Positions 48,380 through 59,711 of a DNA stretch of 64,000 nt are shown here, one piece after another. The notes under the pieces are model-generated. The model ran no database searches. It was not told where the DNA came from and saw only the letters and a program-made list of their open reading frames with translations. Numbering within the stretch: position 1 is the stretch's first letter; the number at the start of each line of letters is the position of its first letter. The DNA is from Pantoea septica (GTDB lineage: Bacteria > Pseudomonadota > Gammaproteobacteria > Enterobacterales > Enterobacteriaceae). Made by a program: the position numbers and the translations under genes. Location: assembly GCF_002095575.1 (NCBI RefSeq), contig NZ_MLJJ01000011.1, forward strand, positions 1 to 64,000, written 5' to 3'.

Positions 48380-49021
48380 ATGAAAGCCTGGCAGCGTCAG
48401 TTTATTGAATTCGCCCTGAACAAGCAGGTGCTGAAGTTCGGCGAATTTACCCTGAAGTCTGGCCGTAAAAGCCCCTATTTTTTCAATGCCGGCCTGTTCA
48501 ACAGCGGTCGCGATTTGGCGCTGCTGGGCCGTTTCTACGCGCAGGCGTTAGTGGACGGCGGCGTCGACTTCGATCTGCTGTTCGGGCCTGCCTATAAAGG
48601 CATTCCTATCGCCACCACTACCGCCGTGGCGCTGGCCGATCACCATGACCGCGACGTGCCTTACTGCTTCAACCGCAAAGAGGCGAAAGATCATGGCGAA
48701 GGCGGTCTGCTGGTTGGCAGCCCGCTGGCGGGCCGCGTTATGCTGGTGGATGACGTCATCACCGCCGGCACGGCGATACGCGAATCGATGGACATTATCA
48801 ACGCGCATAACGCCACGCTGGCGGGCGTGCTGATTTCCCTGGATCGACAGGAGCGCGGACGCGGCGATATTTCAGCGATTCAGGAGGTGGAGCGCGACTA
48901 TAAATGTCAGGTTACCGCCATCATTACCCTGAAGGATCTGATTAGCTATTTGGAAGAGAAGCCTGAAATGGCGGATCATCTGGCGAAAGTGCGCGCCTAT
49001 CAGAAAGAGTACGGCATTTAA
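48380..49021 (+). CDS. pyrE: Orotate phosphoribosyltransferase
   Basis: A 213-aa enzyme of de novo pyrimidine synthesis converting orotate and PRPP to OMP. The PRPP loop is [13 protein letters not shown], and the N-terminus [13 protein letters not shown] and [13 protein letters not shown] loop are conserved. GAGGAG precedes the ATG. Its expression is set by the attenuator upstream. Confidence 0.98.
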   Translation: MKAWQRQFIEFALNKQVLKFGEFTLKSGRKSPYFFNAGLFNSGRDLALLGRFYAQALVDGGVDFDLLFGPAYKGIPIATTTAVALADHHDRDVPYCFNRKEAKDHGEGGLLVGSPLAGRVMLVDDVITAGTAIRESMDIINAHNATLAGVLISLDRQERGRGDISAIQEVERDYKCQVTAIITLKDLISYLEEKPEMADHLAKVRAYQKEYGI

Positions 49022-49028
49022 TGCCGAT

Positions 49029-49060
49029 GGCTTCCCTTTCCCGCCCGGGAAAGGGAAGCC
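49029..49060. terminator. Perfect 15-base-stem hairpin between pyrE and slmA
   Basis: GGCTTCCCTTTCCCG pairs fully with CGGGAAAGGGAAGCC across a 2-base loop, between two convergent genes. There is no T run, but the polypurine/polypyrimidine arms may still end both transcripts. It is an unusually long perfect palindrome (32 bases). Confidence 0.6.
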
Positions 49061-49081
49061 AGTCCGGCTGACGTGCGCGGA

Positions 49082-49678
49082 CTACACCAGCTGCGCGGCC
49101 AGCAGCGGCCAGCGGATATCGAAGTCGGCGGTCGGCCGAAAACGGAATTCCGAGCGCACGTAACGCGACAGGATGCCTTCGCAAAACGCCAGCAGCTGGC
49201 TCGCCAGCAGCGCCTCGTCCGTTTCGAAGCCTTCGCCTTCACGCATTTTGCGTTCGCGCATCACCTGACGCAGCTGCACTTCAATACGCTCAAACAGCTG
49301 ATTAATGCGCCCCTGCAGGCGATCCTGCTCAAACATCAGCGCGTGACCGGTCAAAATGCGAGTCAGCCCCGGATTACGCTCACCAAATCCCAGAATCAGC
49401 TGCACGATAAGACGCAGGCGCGCCATCGTCTCTTTTTCATCTTTCAGGATCAGATTGATGCGGGTAATCAGACTGTCTTCAATAAACTCAATCAGGCTGT
49501 CGAACATGCGCGTTTTGCTGGGAAAGTGGCGGTAAAGCGCCGCTTCAGAAACACCGACGCTGGCCGCCAGCTTGGCGGTGGTGATGCGCTGGCTACCGTC
49601 ACTGGATTCCAGCATTTGCGCCAACGCCTGCAAAATTTCTTCGCGACGGTTCCGTTTGGCGAGTTTTTTTTCTGCCAT
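49082..49678 (-). CDS. slmA: SlmA, nucleoid occlusion protein
   Basis: A 198-aa TetR-family protein starting [21 protein letters not shown]. The helix-turn-helix is around [31 protein letters not shown]. SlmA binds specific DNA sites and blocks FtsZ ring assembly over the nucleoid. It lies between pyrE and dut as in E. coli. Full length. Confidence 0.96.
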   Translation of the reverse strand: MAEKKLAKRNRREEILQALAQMLESSDGSQRITTAKLAASVGVSEAALYRHFPSKTRMFDSLIEFIEDSLITRINLILKDEKETMARLRLIVQLILGFGERNPGLTRILTGHALMFEQDRLQGRINQLFERIEVQLRQVMRERKMREGEGFETDEALLASQLLAFCEGILSRYVRSEFRFRPTADFDIRWPLLAAQLV

Positions 49679-49789
49679 GACCTTAAAAACCCCTGAAATT
49701 TACCTTAAACAGGCACACCTTCCTGTCAGCCTTAAGCGCGAGGCTTAAGGCTGAGTGGAAATAAACAGATGGTTAAGCAAAAATGGGCG

Positions 49790-50248
49790 TTACTGACGGC
49801 CTGAATGGCCGAAACCGCCTTCCCCACGGGCGCTGGCGTCGAAATCTTCCACCAGGTTGAACTCCGCCTGAACGACCGGCACGAAGACCAGCTGTGCAAG
49901 ACGATCCCCTGGCTGCAGCGTAAAGCTCTCCTGGCCGCGGTTCCAGACCGATACCATCAGCTGGCCCTGATAGTCGGAATCGATCAGGCCCACCAGATTG
50001 CCCAGCACGATGCCGTGCTTATGGCCCAGGCCGGAGCGCGGCAGGATAACCGCCGCCAGGCCGGGATCGCCGATGTGTATCGCCAGGCCGGTCGGCACCA
50101 GCGTGGTCATACCGGGCGTGATTTCCAGCGCGCTCTCCAGGCAGGCGCGCAAATCGAGCCCGGCGGAGCCAGAGGTCGCGTAGGTCGGCAGCGGAAACTC
50201 CGCGCCCACGCGCGCATCAAGAATCTTTACGTCGATTTTTTTCATCAT
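49790..50248 (-). CDS. dut: dUTPase
   Basis: A 152-aa trimeric dUTP pyrophosphatase. Motif 1 SAGLDLRA, motif 2 [10 protein letters not shown], motif 3 [11 protein letters not shown], motif 4 GDRLAQLVF, and the C-terminal P-loop-like motif 5 [11 protein letters not shown] are all present. It keeps dUTP low and supplies dUMP. The start [10 protein letters not shown] lies inside the 3' end of coaBC (32-base overlap), as in E. coli. Confidence 0.97.
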   Translation of the reverse strand: MMKKIDVKILDARVGAEFPLPTYATSGSAGLDLRACLESALEITPGMTTLVPTGLAIHIGDPGLAAVILPRSGLGHKHGIVLGNLVGLIDSDYQGQLMVSVWNRGQESFTLQPGDRLAQLVFVPVVQAEFNLVEDFDASARGEGGFGHSGRQ

Positions 50249-51449
50249 AAAGGCGGACAATCTCGTCTAATAAATGTTGGCCAAGGAGCGTCTTATCGCT
50301 GAGCGGTAAGCGTTTTTCTCCCTCCTGCCAAAAGAGGTGAAGCGCGTTGGTATCGCTGTTAAATCCCTGTCCGGCTTTTGCTACGTCGTTAGCGCAGATC
50401 AGGTCCAGATTTTTTCTTACCCGTTTTTGTCGTGCGTATTCTTCCACATTCTGGGTTTCTGCGGCAAATCCAACCACGTAGGGCCGGTTCTGCGGCATCG
50501 CGGCGACGCCCGCCACAATATCCGGGTTTTTCACCAGCTGGAGCGTGACGGCATCATCTTCGCCGCCCTGCTTTTTCATCTTTTCCGCCGCGATCGTCGC
50601 GGCGCGATAGTCCGCTACCGCGGCGCTGGCGATAAAAATGTGCTGTTTCGCTGCGTCAGCCATGACGGCGGCCTCCATCTCCAGTGCGGAGGTCACGTCG
50701 ATACGGCGAACCGCCGGCGGCGTTGGCAGGCTAACCGGGCCGCTCACCAGCGTTACGCTGGCGCCGCGGCTGGCGGCGGCGGCGGCAATGGCGAAGCCCA
50801 TCTTGCCGGAGCTGTGGTTGCTGATATAGCGCACCGGGTCGAGCGCTTCGCGCGTTGGACCGGCGGTGATCATAATGTTGAGATGTTGCAAATCGTTGAT
50901 GGGCGAGGCCCACTGCACCGCATGGTCGACAATCACCAGTGGGTCGAGCATGCGGCCAGGGCCCACGTCGCCGCACGCCTGGCTGCCGCTGTCGGGCCCC
51001 CAAATCAGCAGGCCGCGCGCCGCAAGCTGCTGCAAATTATGCTGCGTGACGGCGGCGCGATACATCTGCTGATTCATCGCCGGCACCACGGCCACGGGCG
51101 CGGCGGTGGCGAGACAGGCGGTGGTCACCAAATCGTTGGCCATGCCGGCATTCAGACGGGCGATAAGGTCGGCAGACGCCGGCGCCAGTACGATTAAATC
51201 GGCCCATTTCGCCAGTTCGATATGGCCCATCGCCGCTTCGGCTGCGGGATCGAGCAGATCTTCGAACACCGGATGGCCGGAAACGGCCTGCAGGCTGAGC
51301 GGCGTAATAAAGGCTTTGGCGGCGGGCGTCATCATAACGCGTACTTCGGCGCCGCGATCGCGCAGACGACGCACCAGCTCGGGCGCTTTATACGCCGCGA
51401 TGCCGCCGCTCACGCCAAGCAGAATTTTTTTTCCGGCTAATCCCATCAT
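50217..51449 (-). CDS. coaBC: CoaBC (Dfp), bifunctional CoA biosynthesis flavoprotein
   Basis: A 410-aa fusion. The N-terminal PPC decarboxylase has [14 protein letters not shown], the active-site region [10 protein letters not shown] and the PAMNQQMY motif. The C-terminal PPC synthetase has [21 protein letters not shown]. It makes 4'-phosphopantetheine from 4'-phosphopantothenate in two steps. It overlaps dut and is divergent from radC. Confidence 0.97.
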   Translation of the reverse strand: MMGLAGKKILLGVSGGIAAYKAPELVRRLRDRGAEVRVMMTPAAKAFITPLSLQAVSGHPVFEDLLDPAAEAAMGHIELAKWADLIVLAPASADLIARLNAGMANDLVTTACLATAAPVAVVPAMNQQMYRAAVTQHNLQQLAARGLLIWGPDSGSQACGDVGPGRMLDPLVIVDHAVQWASPINDLQHLNIMITAGPTREALDPVRYISNHSSGKMGFAIAAAAASRGASVTLVSGPVSLPTPPAVRRIDVTSALEMEAAVMADAAKQHIFIASAAVADYRAATIAAEKMKKQGGEDDAVTLQLVKNPDIVAGVAAMPQNRPYVVGFAAETQNVEEYARQKRVRKNLDLICANDVAKAGQGFNSDTNALHLFWQEGEKRLPLSDKTLLGQHLLDEIVRLYDEKNRRKDS

Positions 51450-51630
51450 GCTATAGGCCTCATTTCGCTGGATGCCGCGTCAGACGCGGCCGGGTGGCAG
51501 GAATGTATCATAAAGCCGACCCCGCGCCTTTTCACCTTCTGCGTTTGCGAGCCGCCTCGTAAACCCGGCAGAGGGTACTGGTTAAGTATACAGTAATTGG
51601 CCATGATGTCGTCAATGGCAGGAGGCATTT

Positions 51631-52287
51631 ATGGACGATATAACACCACGAGAAAAATTGCGGTTGATGGGCGCAGAGGCGTTAAGTGACGTCGAACTGC
51701 TGGCGATCTTTCTGCGCACCGGCACGGTCGGCGCGAATGTCATCACGCTGGCGCAGCAGATGCTGCAGCGGTTCGGCTCCCTTTATCACATCATGACCGC
51801 GTCGCCGGCGGAGTTCGAGGAGATAAAAGGCGTCGGCGCCGCCAAGCTGGCGCAGCTGCACGCCATCGCTGAACTGGCGCGGCGCTTTTTCGCCAGCCAG
51901 ATGGCGCGGGAAGATGTCATGGCGAACCCGCAGGTCACGCGGCAATATCTGCAAAGCGTGCTGGCGCATCAGGAGCGGGAAATCTTTATGGCGCTGTTTC
52001 TGGATAACCAGCATCGCGTATTACAGGCGCAGAAGATATTTATGGGCTCTATCAACAGCGTCGAGGTGCATCCGCGTGAAATCGTGCGCGAGGCGCTGAA
52101 GCTTAACGCGGCGGCGATTATTCTCGCGCACAATCATCCTTCCGGCATGGCGGAGCCGAGCCGCGCCGATCGACATATTACGCATAAGGTCAGCGCGGCC
52201 TGCACCCTGCTGAATATACGCCTGCTCGATCATCTGGTGATCGGTCACGGCGAATATGTCTCTTTTGCAGAGCGCGGCTGGCTGTAA
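51631..52287 (+). CDS. radC: RadC-family (YicR/UPF0758) JAMM-domain protein
   Basis: A 218-aa protein: helix-hairpin-helix (EIKGVGAAKLAQL) followed by an MPN+/JAMM domain with the metal-binding motif H-X-H in HNHPSG plus a downstream Asp (ADRHI). The RadC name is historical; no DNA repair activity is proven. AGGAGG lies before the ATG. Located just upstream of rpmB as in E. coli. Confidence 0.93.
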   Translation: MDDITPREKLRLMGAEALSDVELLAIFLRTGTVGANVITLAQQMLQRFGSLYHIMTASPAEFEEIKGVGAAKLAQLHAIAELARRFFASQMAREDVMANPQVTRQYLQSVLAHQEREIFMALFLDNQHRVLQAQKIFMGSINSVEVHPREIVREALKLNAAAIILAHNHPSGMAEPSRADRHITHKVSAACTLLNIRLLDHLVIGHGEYVSFAERGWL

Positions 52288-52357
52288 AAAGCCAGGGCCG
52301 GCAGGTGCAGATGGCGGGTTTTTGCACGATCTTCAGGGATCTTTATCTGTTCGGGAC

Positions 52358-52386
52358 TTGAGCACTTGCGCTGAGCGGCGTATACT
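52358..52386 (+). promoter_or_regulatory. rpmB-rpmG promoter
   Basis: TTGAGC (52358-52363) and TATACT (52381-52386) with a 17-base spacer. A leader of about 135 bases with several inverted GC-rich segments follows before rpmB; a regulatory role for it is possible but not shown. Confidence 0.7.
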
Positions 52387-52509
52387 ACGCCACCTTTGAG
52401 AATCTCGGGTTTGGCGTTTGGGCCAGCTTAGCGGGTTCACATGGAACTCGCCTGGCGGGCTATGAGCCTGACGAGGCGGCCAAGACCTAGTTTTTAAAGC
52501 TCGAGCTGA

Positions 52510-52767
<258 letters not shown>

Positions 52768-52775
52768 GGAACTGA

Positions 52776-52946
<171 letters not shown>

Positions 52947-52961
52947 TTTTGGTGTTCTGTG

Positions 52962-52988
52962 AAAAACCCGGCTTCGGCCGGGTTTTTT
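52962..52988 (+). terminator. Intrinsic terminator of rpmB-rpmG
   Basis: The stem AACCCGGC/GCCGGGTT with tetraloop TTCG is followed by T6, between rpmG and mutM. Confidence 0.9.
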
Positions 52989-53015
52989 GTTTTTGCCGCT
53001 TTTTGAGGAGAGAAC

Positions 53016-53825
53016 ATGCCGGAATTACCCGAGGTCGAAACCAGCCGACGCGGCATAGAACCGCATCTGGTGGGCGAAAAAATTTTACATGCGGTGGTGC
53101 GCAACGGCCGCCTGCGTTGGCCGGTGTCGCAGGAGATCCATGCGCTCAGCGACCAGCCTGTGCTGAGCGTGCAGCGCCGCGCCAAATATCTGCTGCTGGA
53201 GCTGCCGCACGGCTGGATCATTATCCACCTCGGCATGTCTGGCAGCCTGCGCGTGCTGCCGGAAGAGCAGCCCGCTGCGAAACACGATCATGTCGATTTA
53301 GTGATGAGCAACGGCAAAGTGCTGCGCTACACCGATCCGCGCCGCTTCGGCGCCTGGCTGTGGAGCACCGATCCTGAAGGCAGCAACGTGCTGGCGCACC
53401 TGGGGCCTGAACCGCTCGGCGACGCCTTTAGCGGCGACTATCTCTATGAGAAGTCGCGCGGCAAGCGTACGGCGGTTAAACAGTGGCTGATGGACAACAA
53501 GGTGGTGGTCGGCGTCGGCAATATCTACGCCAGCGAATCGCTGTTCACGGCCGGGATCCTGCCCGATCGTCCGGCGATGAGCCTGAGCGATGAAGAGGCG
53601 CAGCGTCTGGTCGCGACCATTAAGGCGGTGCTGCTGCGTTCGATAGAGCAGGGCGGCACCACGCTGCGCGACTTTTTACAGAGCGACGGCAAGCCCGGGT
53701 ATTTCGCTCAGGAGCTGCAGGTTTACGGCCGCGCCGGCGAACCTTGTCGCGCCTGCGGCACGCCCATCGTCAGCGGCAAGCATGGGCAGCGCAGCACCTT
53801 CTGGTGCCCCAACTGCCAGTGTTAA
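53016..53825 (+). CDS. mutM: Formamidopyrimidine-DNA glycosylase (MutM/Fpg)
   Basis: A 269-aa bifunctional glycosylase/AP lyase. The catalytic N-terminus is PELPEVET (Pro2, Glu3), with a helix-two-turn-helix in the middle and a C-terminal zinc finger CRACGTPI...CPNCQ. It removes 8-oxoguanine and Fapy lesions. It stops immediately before the coaD stop on the other strand. Confidence 0.98.
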   Translation: MPELPEVETSRRGIEPHLVGEKILHAVVRNGRLRWPVSQEIHALSDQPVLSVQRRAKYLLLELPHGWIIIHLGMSGSLRVLPEEQPAAKHDHVDLVMSNGKVLRYTDPRRFGAWLWSTDPEGSNVLAHLGPEPLGDAFSGDYLYEKSRGKRTAVKQWLMDNKVVVGVGNIYASESLFTAGILPDRPAMSLSDEEAQRLVATIKAVLLRSIEQGGTTLRDFLQSDGKPGYFAQELQVYGRAGEPCRACGTPIVSGKHGQRSTFWCPNCQC

Positions 53826-55077
<1,252 letters not shown>

Positions 55078-55078
<1 letters not shown>

Positions 55079-56352
55079 CAGTGGGCCCGCGGCGGTAAAT
55101 GGGGTTCAAGCAACTGCAGCAAACGCTGCAGCGCGCCCTGATTCTGGTGCAGCACCTCGACCGCGTGGCGGCCGTAATAAAGACGGTAATCTTCGTCCTG
55201 CAGCAGGTTGGTCACCTCTTTCTCCAGCGATACCACGTCGGTAACGGTAATCAGACCCTGCGCCTGCTGCAGCCTGGCGCAGATATCCTTGAAGTTCCAG
55301 ATATGGGGGCCCATTAGCACCGGAATGGCGTGAGCGGCAGGCTCCAGCGGATTGTGTCCGCCGCGCTCTACCAGGCTGCCGCCGACGAAAGCGAGGTCGG
55401 CGATGCCATAAAGCAGCATCAGCTCGCCCATGGTGTCGCCGATCACCACCTGGGTCGAACCGGAAGGAATTTCGCCGCTGCTGCGCAGGATAAAGCTGAA
55501 GTTGCGTTTCTGCGTCAGGTTGCGCGCATCGGTGAAGCGCTCCGGATGGCGAGGCACCAGAATCAGCAGCAGATCGGGAAAGGTTTGCAGCAGGCGGCGA
55601 TGGGCGTCCAGCACGATCGCCTCTTCCCCTTCGTGCGTGCTGGTGGCGATCCAGACCGGACGGCGCGGCGCCCACTGACGACGCAGCGTTATCGCTCTGG
55701 CGGCCAGTTCAGGCGTTACGGAAATATCGAATTTCAGGCTGCCGGTCACCGCCAGCTGCGAGCGCTTTAGCCCCAGCGCAAGAAAACGGTCGGCATCTTC
55801 CGTATTCTGCGCGGCAATCAGGGTAATGCGCTGCAGCAGGTCGCGCATAAAGCCGCCCAGCTTGCGATAGCCTTTAGCGGAACGCTCCGACAGGCGCGCA
55901 TTGGCGATGACCAGCGGGATCTGACGCTGATGAAGGATGCGGATAATATTGGGCCACAGCTCGGTTTCCATGATGATCACCAGCCGCGGATTGACCGTAT
56001 CGAGAAAACGGTTGATGGCGCCGGGCAGATCGTAAGGCAGATAAACGTGATGCACATCTTTGCCGAACGCCGACTGCGCGCGCTCAGAGCCGGTCGGCGT
56101 CATGGTGGTCACGGTAATCGGCAAGGTCGGATAACGATGACGCAGCGCGCGCACCAGGGGAACAGCTGCCAGGGTTTCGCCCACGGAGACCGAATGCAGC
56201 ACGATACCGTCCGGCTCCACTTTTCCCGTGCAGTAGCCGTAGCGCTCTGCCCAGCGTTTACGGTACGCCGGCGCTTTACGGCCGCGCAGCCAGAGGCGCA
56301 GCCAGATGAGCGGCTGGATGAGGTAGAGCAGAACGGTATAGAGGGTTGTCAT
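55078..56352 (-). CDS. waaA: WaaA (KdtA), Kdo transferase
   Basis: A 424-aa GT30 enzyme with one N-terminal membrane anchor. [19 protein letters not shown] (with the catalytic Glu), [10 protein letters not shown] and [15 protein letters not shown] are family blocks. It adds two Kdo residues to lipid IVA, an essential step of LPS synthesis. First of the waaA-waaE-coaD set. Confidence 0.97.
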
Positions 56353-56437
56353 AGTTATCGTTTCGACAGCCGGGCAGAAAAAATTTCACATAAATCAATC
56401 TATGTTACCAGAAAGCCCAGATACGCTCACCACTTTG

Positions 56438-57571
56438 TCAGGGCCGCAGCAGGACCTGCTGATAAAGGGAAGTCAGCGACTGCGCCAGACGCTGAGGACC
56501 GTAAGGCTCGATTCTGCGCCTTGCGGCTTCGCCTAAACGCGAATCAACCGAAAGCGCCGGTATCGACATAATAGCCTGGTTCAACGCCTTGATATCTAAC
56601 GCATCGCAAACGAACCCTTCCTGACCAGCGCTAATGAATTCCGCGCCGCCGCAGCCGGTGCTGGTGATCACCGGCAAGCCGCAGGCCATCGCCTCCAGCA
56701 CGACATTCGGAAAGGGATCGTAGAGCGTCGGCAGCAGCAGGCCGTCGGCGGCGTGGTAGAAGGGCTGCACATCCTGCTGCACGCCGACGAACCGCAGCCT
56801 GTCGAGGCAGTTCAGCTGATTGGCGAGCTGCTGATAGCGCGACAGCTGCTTGTCCTGGCCGACCACAATCAGATAGCGGTCGCTGTTCGCCAGCGCCTCG
56901 ATCGCGGCCTTTAACCCTTTACGCTCGAAGCCGGAGCCGACGTAGATGAGTACCGTGGCGTTCTCCGGCAGCTGCAGCTGCTGACGCGTCGCACGGCGGC
57001 TCGCCTCGCTGGCGGGCTGAAAGCGCTGAGCGTCGATTGCGTTATGGATAACGTGAATTTTCTCCGCACTCAGCGAAAAGCAGCGCAGGATGTCGCGCTT
57101 CACCATTTCTGAGTTGCAGATGACCGCCTTCAGGGACGCGGCGTTGAACATTTCCGCTTCCGCCCGCAGCACGTAGCGATGATAGGGGCTCAGGGCGGCG
57201 CTCATGCGCTGCCACGGCGAGACGATGCGCGCCCGCTGCTCCAGCCAGACGCGATGCACGCCGTCGCCGGCGCGAAAAATATCACAGCCCGCGATGCGCT
57301 CGTGGCTCTGAACAATATCGAACCGCTCTTTTTCCCAGCAGGCGCGCGCCGCGCGGGCAAAGCCGCGCTCGCGCGAAATCCGTCCCAGCTTCGGCGGATT
57401 GCAGATGTGCAGATGCCAGTCGGGATTCGGCGTGCCCTGCCAGCTGCGCGTGATGATGTTGAGATCCAGCTGCTCGCTGCCGAGCGCTTCCAGCGCGCGC
57501 GAGATAAAGCGTTCGGCGCCGCCGTCGGGGCGATACTTCTGTCGGACGATCGCCAGGCGTAATTTAGTCAT
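56438..57571 (-). CDS. wabG: WabG-like LPS core glycosyltransferase (GT4)
   Basis: A 377-aa GT4 enzyme. From memory it matches Klebsiella WabG along its length: LAIVRQKYRPDGGAERFISR, SHERI.GCDI(F/Y)RAGDGVHR, IYVGSGFERKGL, LLPTLYDPFPNVVLEAMACG. WabG transfers galacturonic acid to heptose II of the inner core and is needed for outer core and capsule attachment in Klebsiella. Its start overlaps the waaQ end by 8 bases, the same waaQ-wabG order as in Klebsiella. Confidence 0.85.
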   Translation of the reverse strand: MTKLRLAIVRQKYRPDGGAERFISRALEALGSEQLDLNIITRSWQGTPNPDWHLHICNPPKLGRISRERGFARAARACWEKERFDIVQSHERIAGCDIFRAGDGVHRVWLEQRARIVSPWQRMSAALSPYHRYVLRAEAEMFNAASLKAVICNSEMVKRDILRCFSLSAEKIHVIHNAIDAQRFQPASEASRRATRQQLQLPENATVLIYVGSGFERKGLKAAIEALANSDRYLIVVGQDKQLSRYQQLANQLNCLDRLRFVGVQQDVQPFYHAADGLLLPTLYDPFPNVVLEAMACGLPVITSTGCGGAEFISAGQEGFVCDALDIKALNQAIMSIPALSVDSRLGEAARRRIEPYGPQRLAQSLTSLYQQVLLRP

Positions 57572-58640
57572 GCAGAAAATCCCTTGCGGCTTCGACCACA
57601 TCGTCGACTGGAATGGCGCTCAGATAGCGCTCGCGGGTGTTGGTATCGATGGCGTCGGGGTTAGGCAGTGGGCCGTAATCGCCTGCCCAGATAACGCGAT
57701 TATGGTCGCCCCATGGCCGCCAGAACTGCAGCTTGGTCGGTCCGAACAGTGCGATGCAGGGTGTGTCGAGCGCGGCGGCCATATGCATGGGCGCGGAGTC
57801 GACGCCGATAAAGAGTCGGGCGCGATCGATCAGCGCCGCCAGCTGCGGCAGCGTGAGCTGGCCCGCCAGCGTCACCAGATGCGGCGTCGTGCAGAGCGCC
57901 TGGATGCGCGCGATCATCGCCATCTCATGCTTGTCGGGCGCGGCGGTCAATACCACTTTGCGGTTGGCCTGCGCTAGCTGGTCGATGGTCACGGCGACCT
58001 TCTCTTCTTCCCAGCACTTAAAATTCCAGCGCGAGGTGGGCTGAAAGACGATAAACGCCGAGTCGACTCCTTGTTCAGCCAGCAGCGCATCGACTTTTTG
58101 TCCGTCGACGGCGCTGTAGTGCATAGAGGCGCGCGCGCCCTGCGGCGAGATGCCGAGCGGCGTCAGCGCCGTCATATTCTGCTCTACCGTATGCAGCTGA
58201 TTATGGTTGCTGGTCGGCACCAGACAGTTGTGGCAGCGTCGCCAGAAGGCGTTGTTGCGCTTATTGAATGCGAAGCCGATACGCAGCGGCGCGCCGCTAG
58301 CCAGGGTAATCAGCGCGCTGCGCCACTGGTCGGCGAGATTGATAACGATATCGTAACGGCTGGCGCGCACGGCGGCGAGCAGGTCGCGCTCGTGGCGCAG
58401 TTTGCGCCAGCTTCCTTCCTGCTTCCACTTGCGGTCGATAACGTGCAGCTGGCGAATCGCCGGATGTGCCTCCAGCATCGGCCGCGTCTCTTTGTAGAGC
58501 AGCACGTCGATATTGGCCTGCGGATAGCGCTGGCGCAGCGCGTTGATAACCGGCGTGGTAAGCAGCATATCGCCGTGGTGGCGCAGCTTGATTAGCAAAA
58601 TATTGTGTGGGGTGACGTCTGCGTGAGTCGGGTTTGCCAT
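57564..58640 (-). CDS. waaQ: WaaQ-like heptosyltransferase III (GT9)
   Basis: A 358-aa GT9 enzyme: ILLIKLRHHGDMLLTTPVI at the N-terminus and GVDSAPMHMAAALDTPCIALFG at the C-terminus. WaaQ adds the branch heptose III to heptose II of the inner core from ADP-heptose. I chose the ATG giving MANPTHAD; an in-frame TTG two codons earlier is unlikely. Overlaps wabG. Confidence 0.9.
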   Translation of the reverse strand: MANPTHADVTPHNILLIKLRHHGDMLLTTPVINALRQRYPQANIDVLLYKETRPMLEAHPAIRQLHVIDRKWKQEGSWRKLRHERDLLAAVRASRYDIVINLADQWRSALITLASGAPLRIGFAFNKRNNAFWRRCHNCLVPTSNHNQLHTVEQNMTALTPLGISPQGARASMHYSAVDGQKVDALLAEQGVDSAFIVFQPTSRWNFKCWEEEKVAVTIDQLAQANRKVVLTAAPDKHEMAMIARIQALCTTPHLVTLAGQLTLPQLAALIDRARLFIGVDSAPMHMAAALDTPCIALFGPTKLQFWRPWGDHNRVIWAGDYGPLPNPDAIDTNTRERYLSAIPVDDVVEAARDFLHD

Positions 58641-58712
58641 ACACAAATGCTCTTAATTTTCAGTGAGGCGATTGTAGGGCAAACCCTTCGGAGGGGAAAC
58701 CTGCGGCGGCGG

Positions 58713-59711
58713 TTATTTGTCTCGCCAGCGCCAGAGGCGACTCAGCCACAGCAGCAGCTGATACCACTGTTTAACGCCGCGCGCGTTGCGCAGCATACGC
58801 AGATGCGTTTTGCTGGCGAATATATCCTGGATAATCGCCTGTTTCGCGGCCGGGTCGGGCTCGCGGCGCACGCAGTGGCAGACGCTCAACGCTTCGTGTG
58901 TAATCTGCGCATGAAAAGCCGGATAGATGGTCACGCTCTCTTTGTAGCGCGCGTTGATCTCCTCCAGCATGCGGGCGATCTTCAGGTAGTGGCGCTGATA
59001 CTCCACGTTGCGCTGGCCGGTACGCTTGCGGTTGCTGATCGAGGCGTCGTGCATGTAGTAGCGATAGAGCACCTGTTCGGTATAGCGTACGCGCTGCGCG
59101 TTGAGCATAAATTCGGTGGTCCAGGGAATATCCTGATGATGCAACCCTGGTTCGAACCAGAGCTGCTTCTGCTCGATCAGCGACCGGCGGTAGATGCCCA
59201 GCCAGACCACGTGCAGGTAACGCCGGGTTTTCAGCGCGGTATTGAGCCAGGCGGCGCCGCCCAGCACCGGCGTGCTGCGCAGGCGCTCCAGCGGGATCAT
59301 CGGCCTGGTGCGCTGGTCGCGCTGGAAAAACCATTCGGCGTTGCACTGCGCGGCGTCGAGATCGTCCTGTTCCGCCATCTCTACCAGCGTTTTATACATC
59401 TCGGGCCGCATGGTGTCGTCTGAATCGGGAAAGGTGACGTATTTGCCGCGCGCGACGCGCAGTCCAGCATTGCGCGCGCGCGATACGCCGCCGTTTTCCT
59501 GATGAATAACCCTGATATGGGGATGCTGCGCCGCCCAGGCGTCGGCGCGCGCGCCGGAATCGTCGGTAGAGCCGTCGTCGACGATAATGATTTCCAGCGA
59601 GGTCAGAGTCTGCGCCAGCAGCGACTGCATAAAGGCATCAAACATCTCGCCCGCGTTGTACATGGGAGAGATGATGCTGAGCAAAGGGGAAGAATCAGGC
59701 TGTCCTGTCAT
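58713..59711 (-). CDS. waaH: WaaH (YibD)-like LPS glucuronosyltransferase (GT2)
   Basis: A 332-aa GT2 enzyme: SIISPMYNAGEMFDAFMQSL, VDDGSTDDSG, PDSDDTM. It resembles E. coli YibD/WaaH through the C-terminal half (LRSTPVLGGAAWL, HVVWLGIYRRSLIEQKQ, GLHHQDIPWTTEFMLNA, ending WRDK). E. coli WaaH adds glucuronic acid to heptose III, which WaaQ next door would provide. Its ATG overlaps the upstream GT9 gene's stop (ATGA). Confidence 0.8.
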   Translation of the reverse strand: MTGQPDSSPLLSIISPMYNAGEMFDAFMQSLLAQTLTSLEIIIVDDGSTDDSGARADAWAAQHPHIRVIHQENGGVSRARNAGLRVARGKYVTFPDSDDTMRPEMYKTLVEMAEQDDLDAAQCNAEWFFQRDQRTRPMIPLERLRSTPVLGGAAWLNTALKTRRYLHVVWLGIYRRSLIEQKQLWFEPGLHHQDIPWTTEFMLNAQRVRYTEQVLYRYYMHDASISNRKRTGQRNVEYQRHYLKIARMLEEINARYKESVTIYPAFHAQITHEALSVCHCVRREPDPAAKQAIIQDIFASKTHLRMLRNARGVKQWYQLLLWLSRLWRWRDK

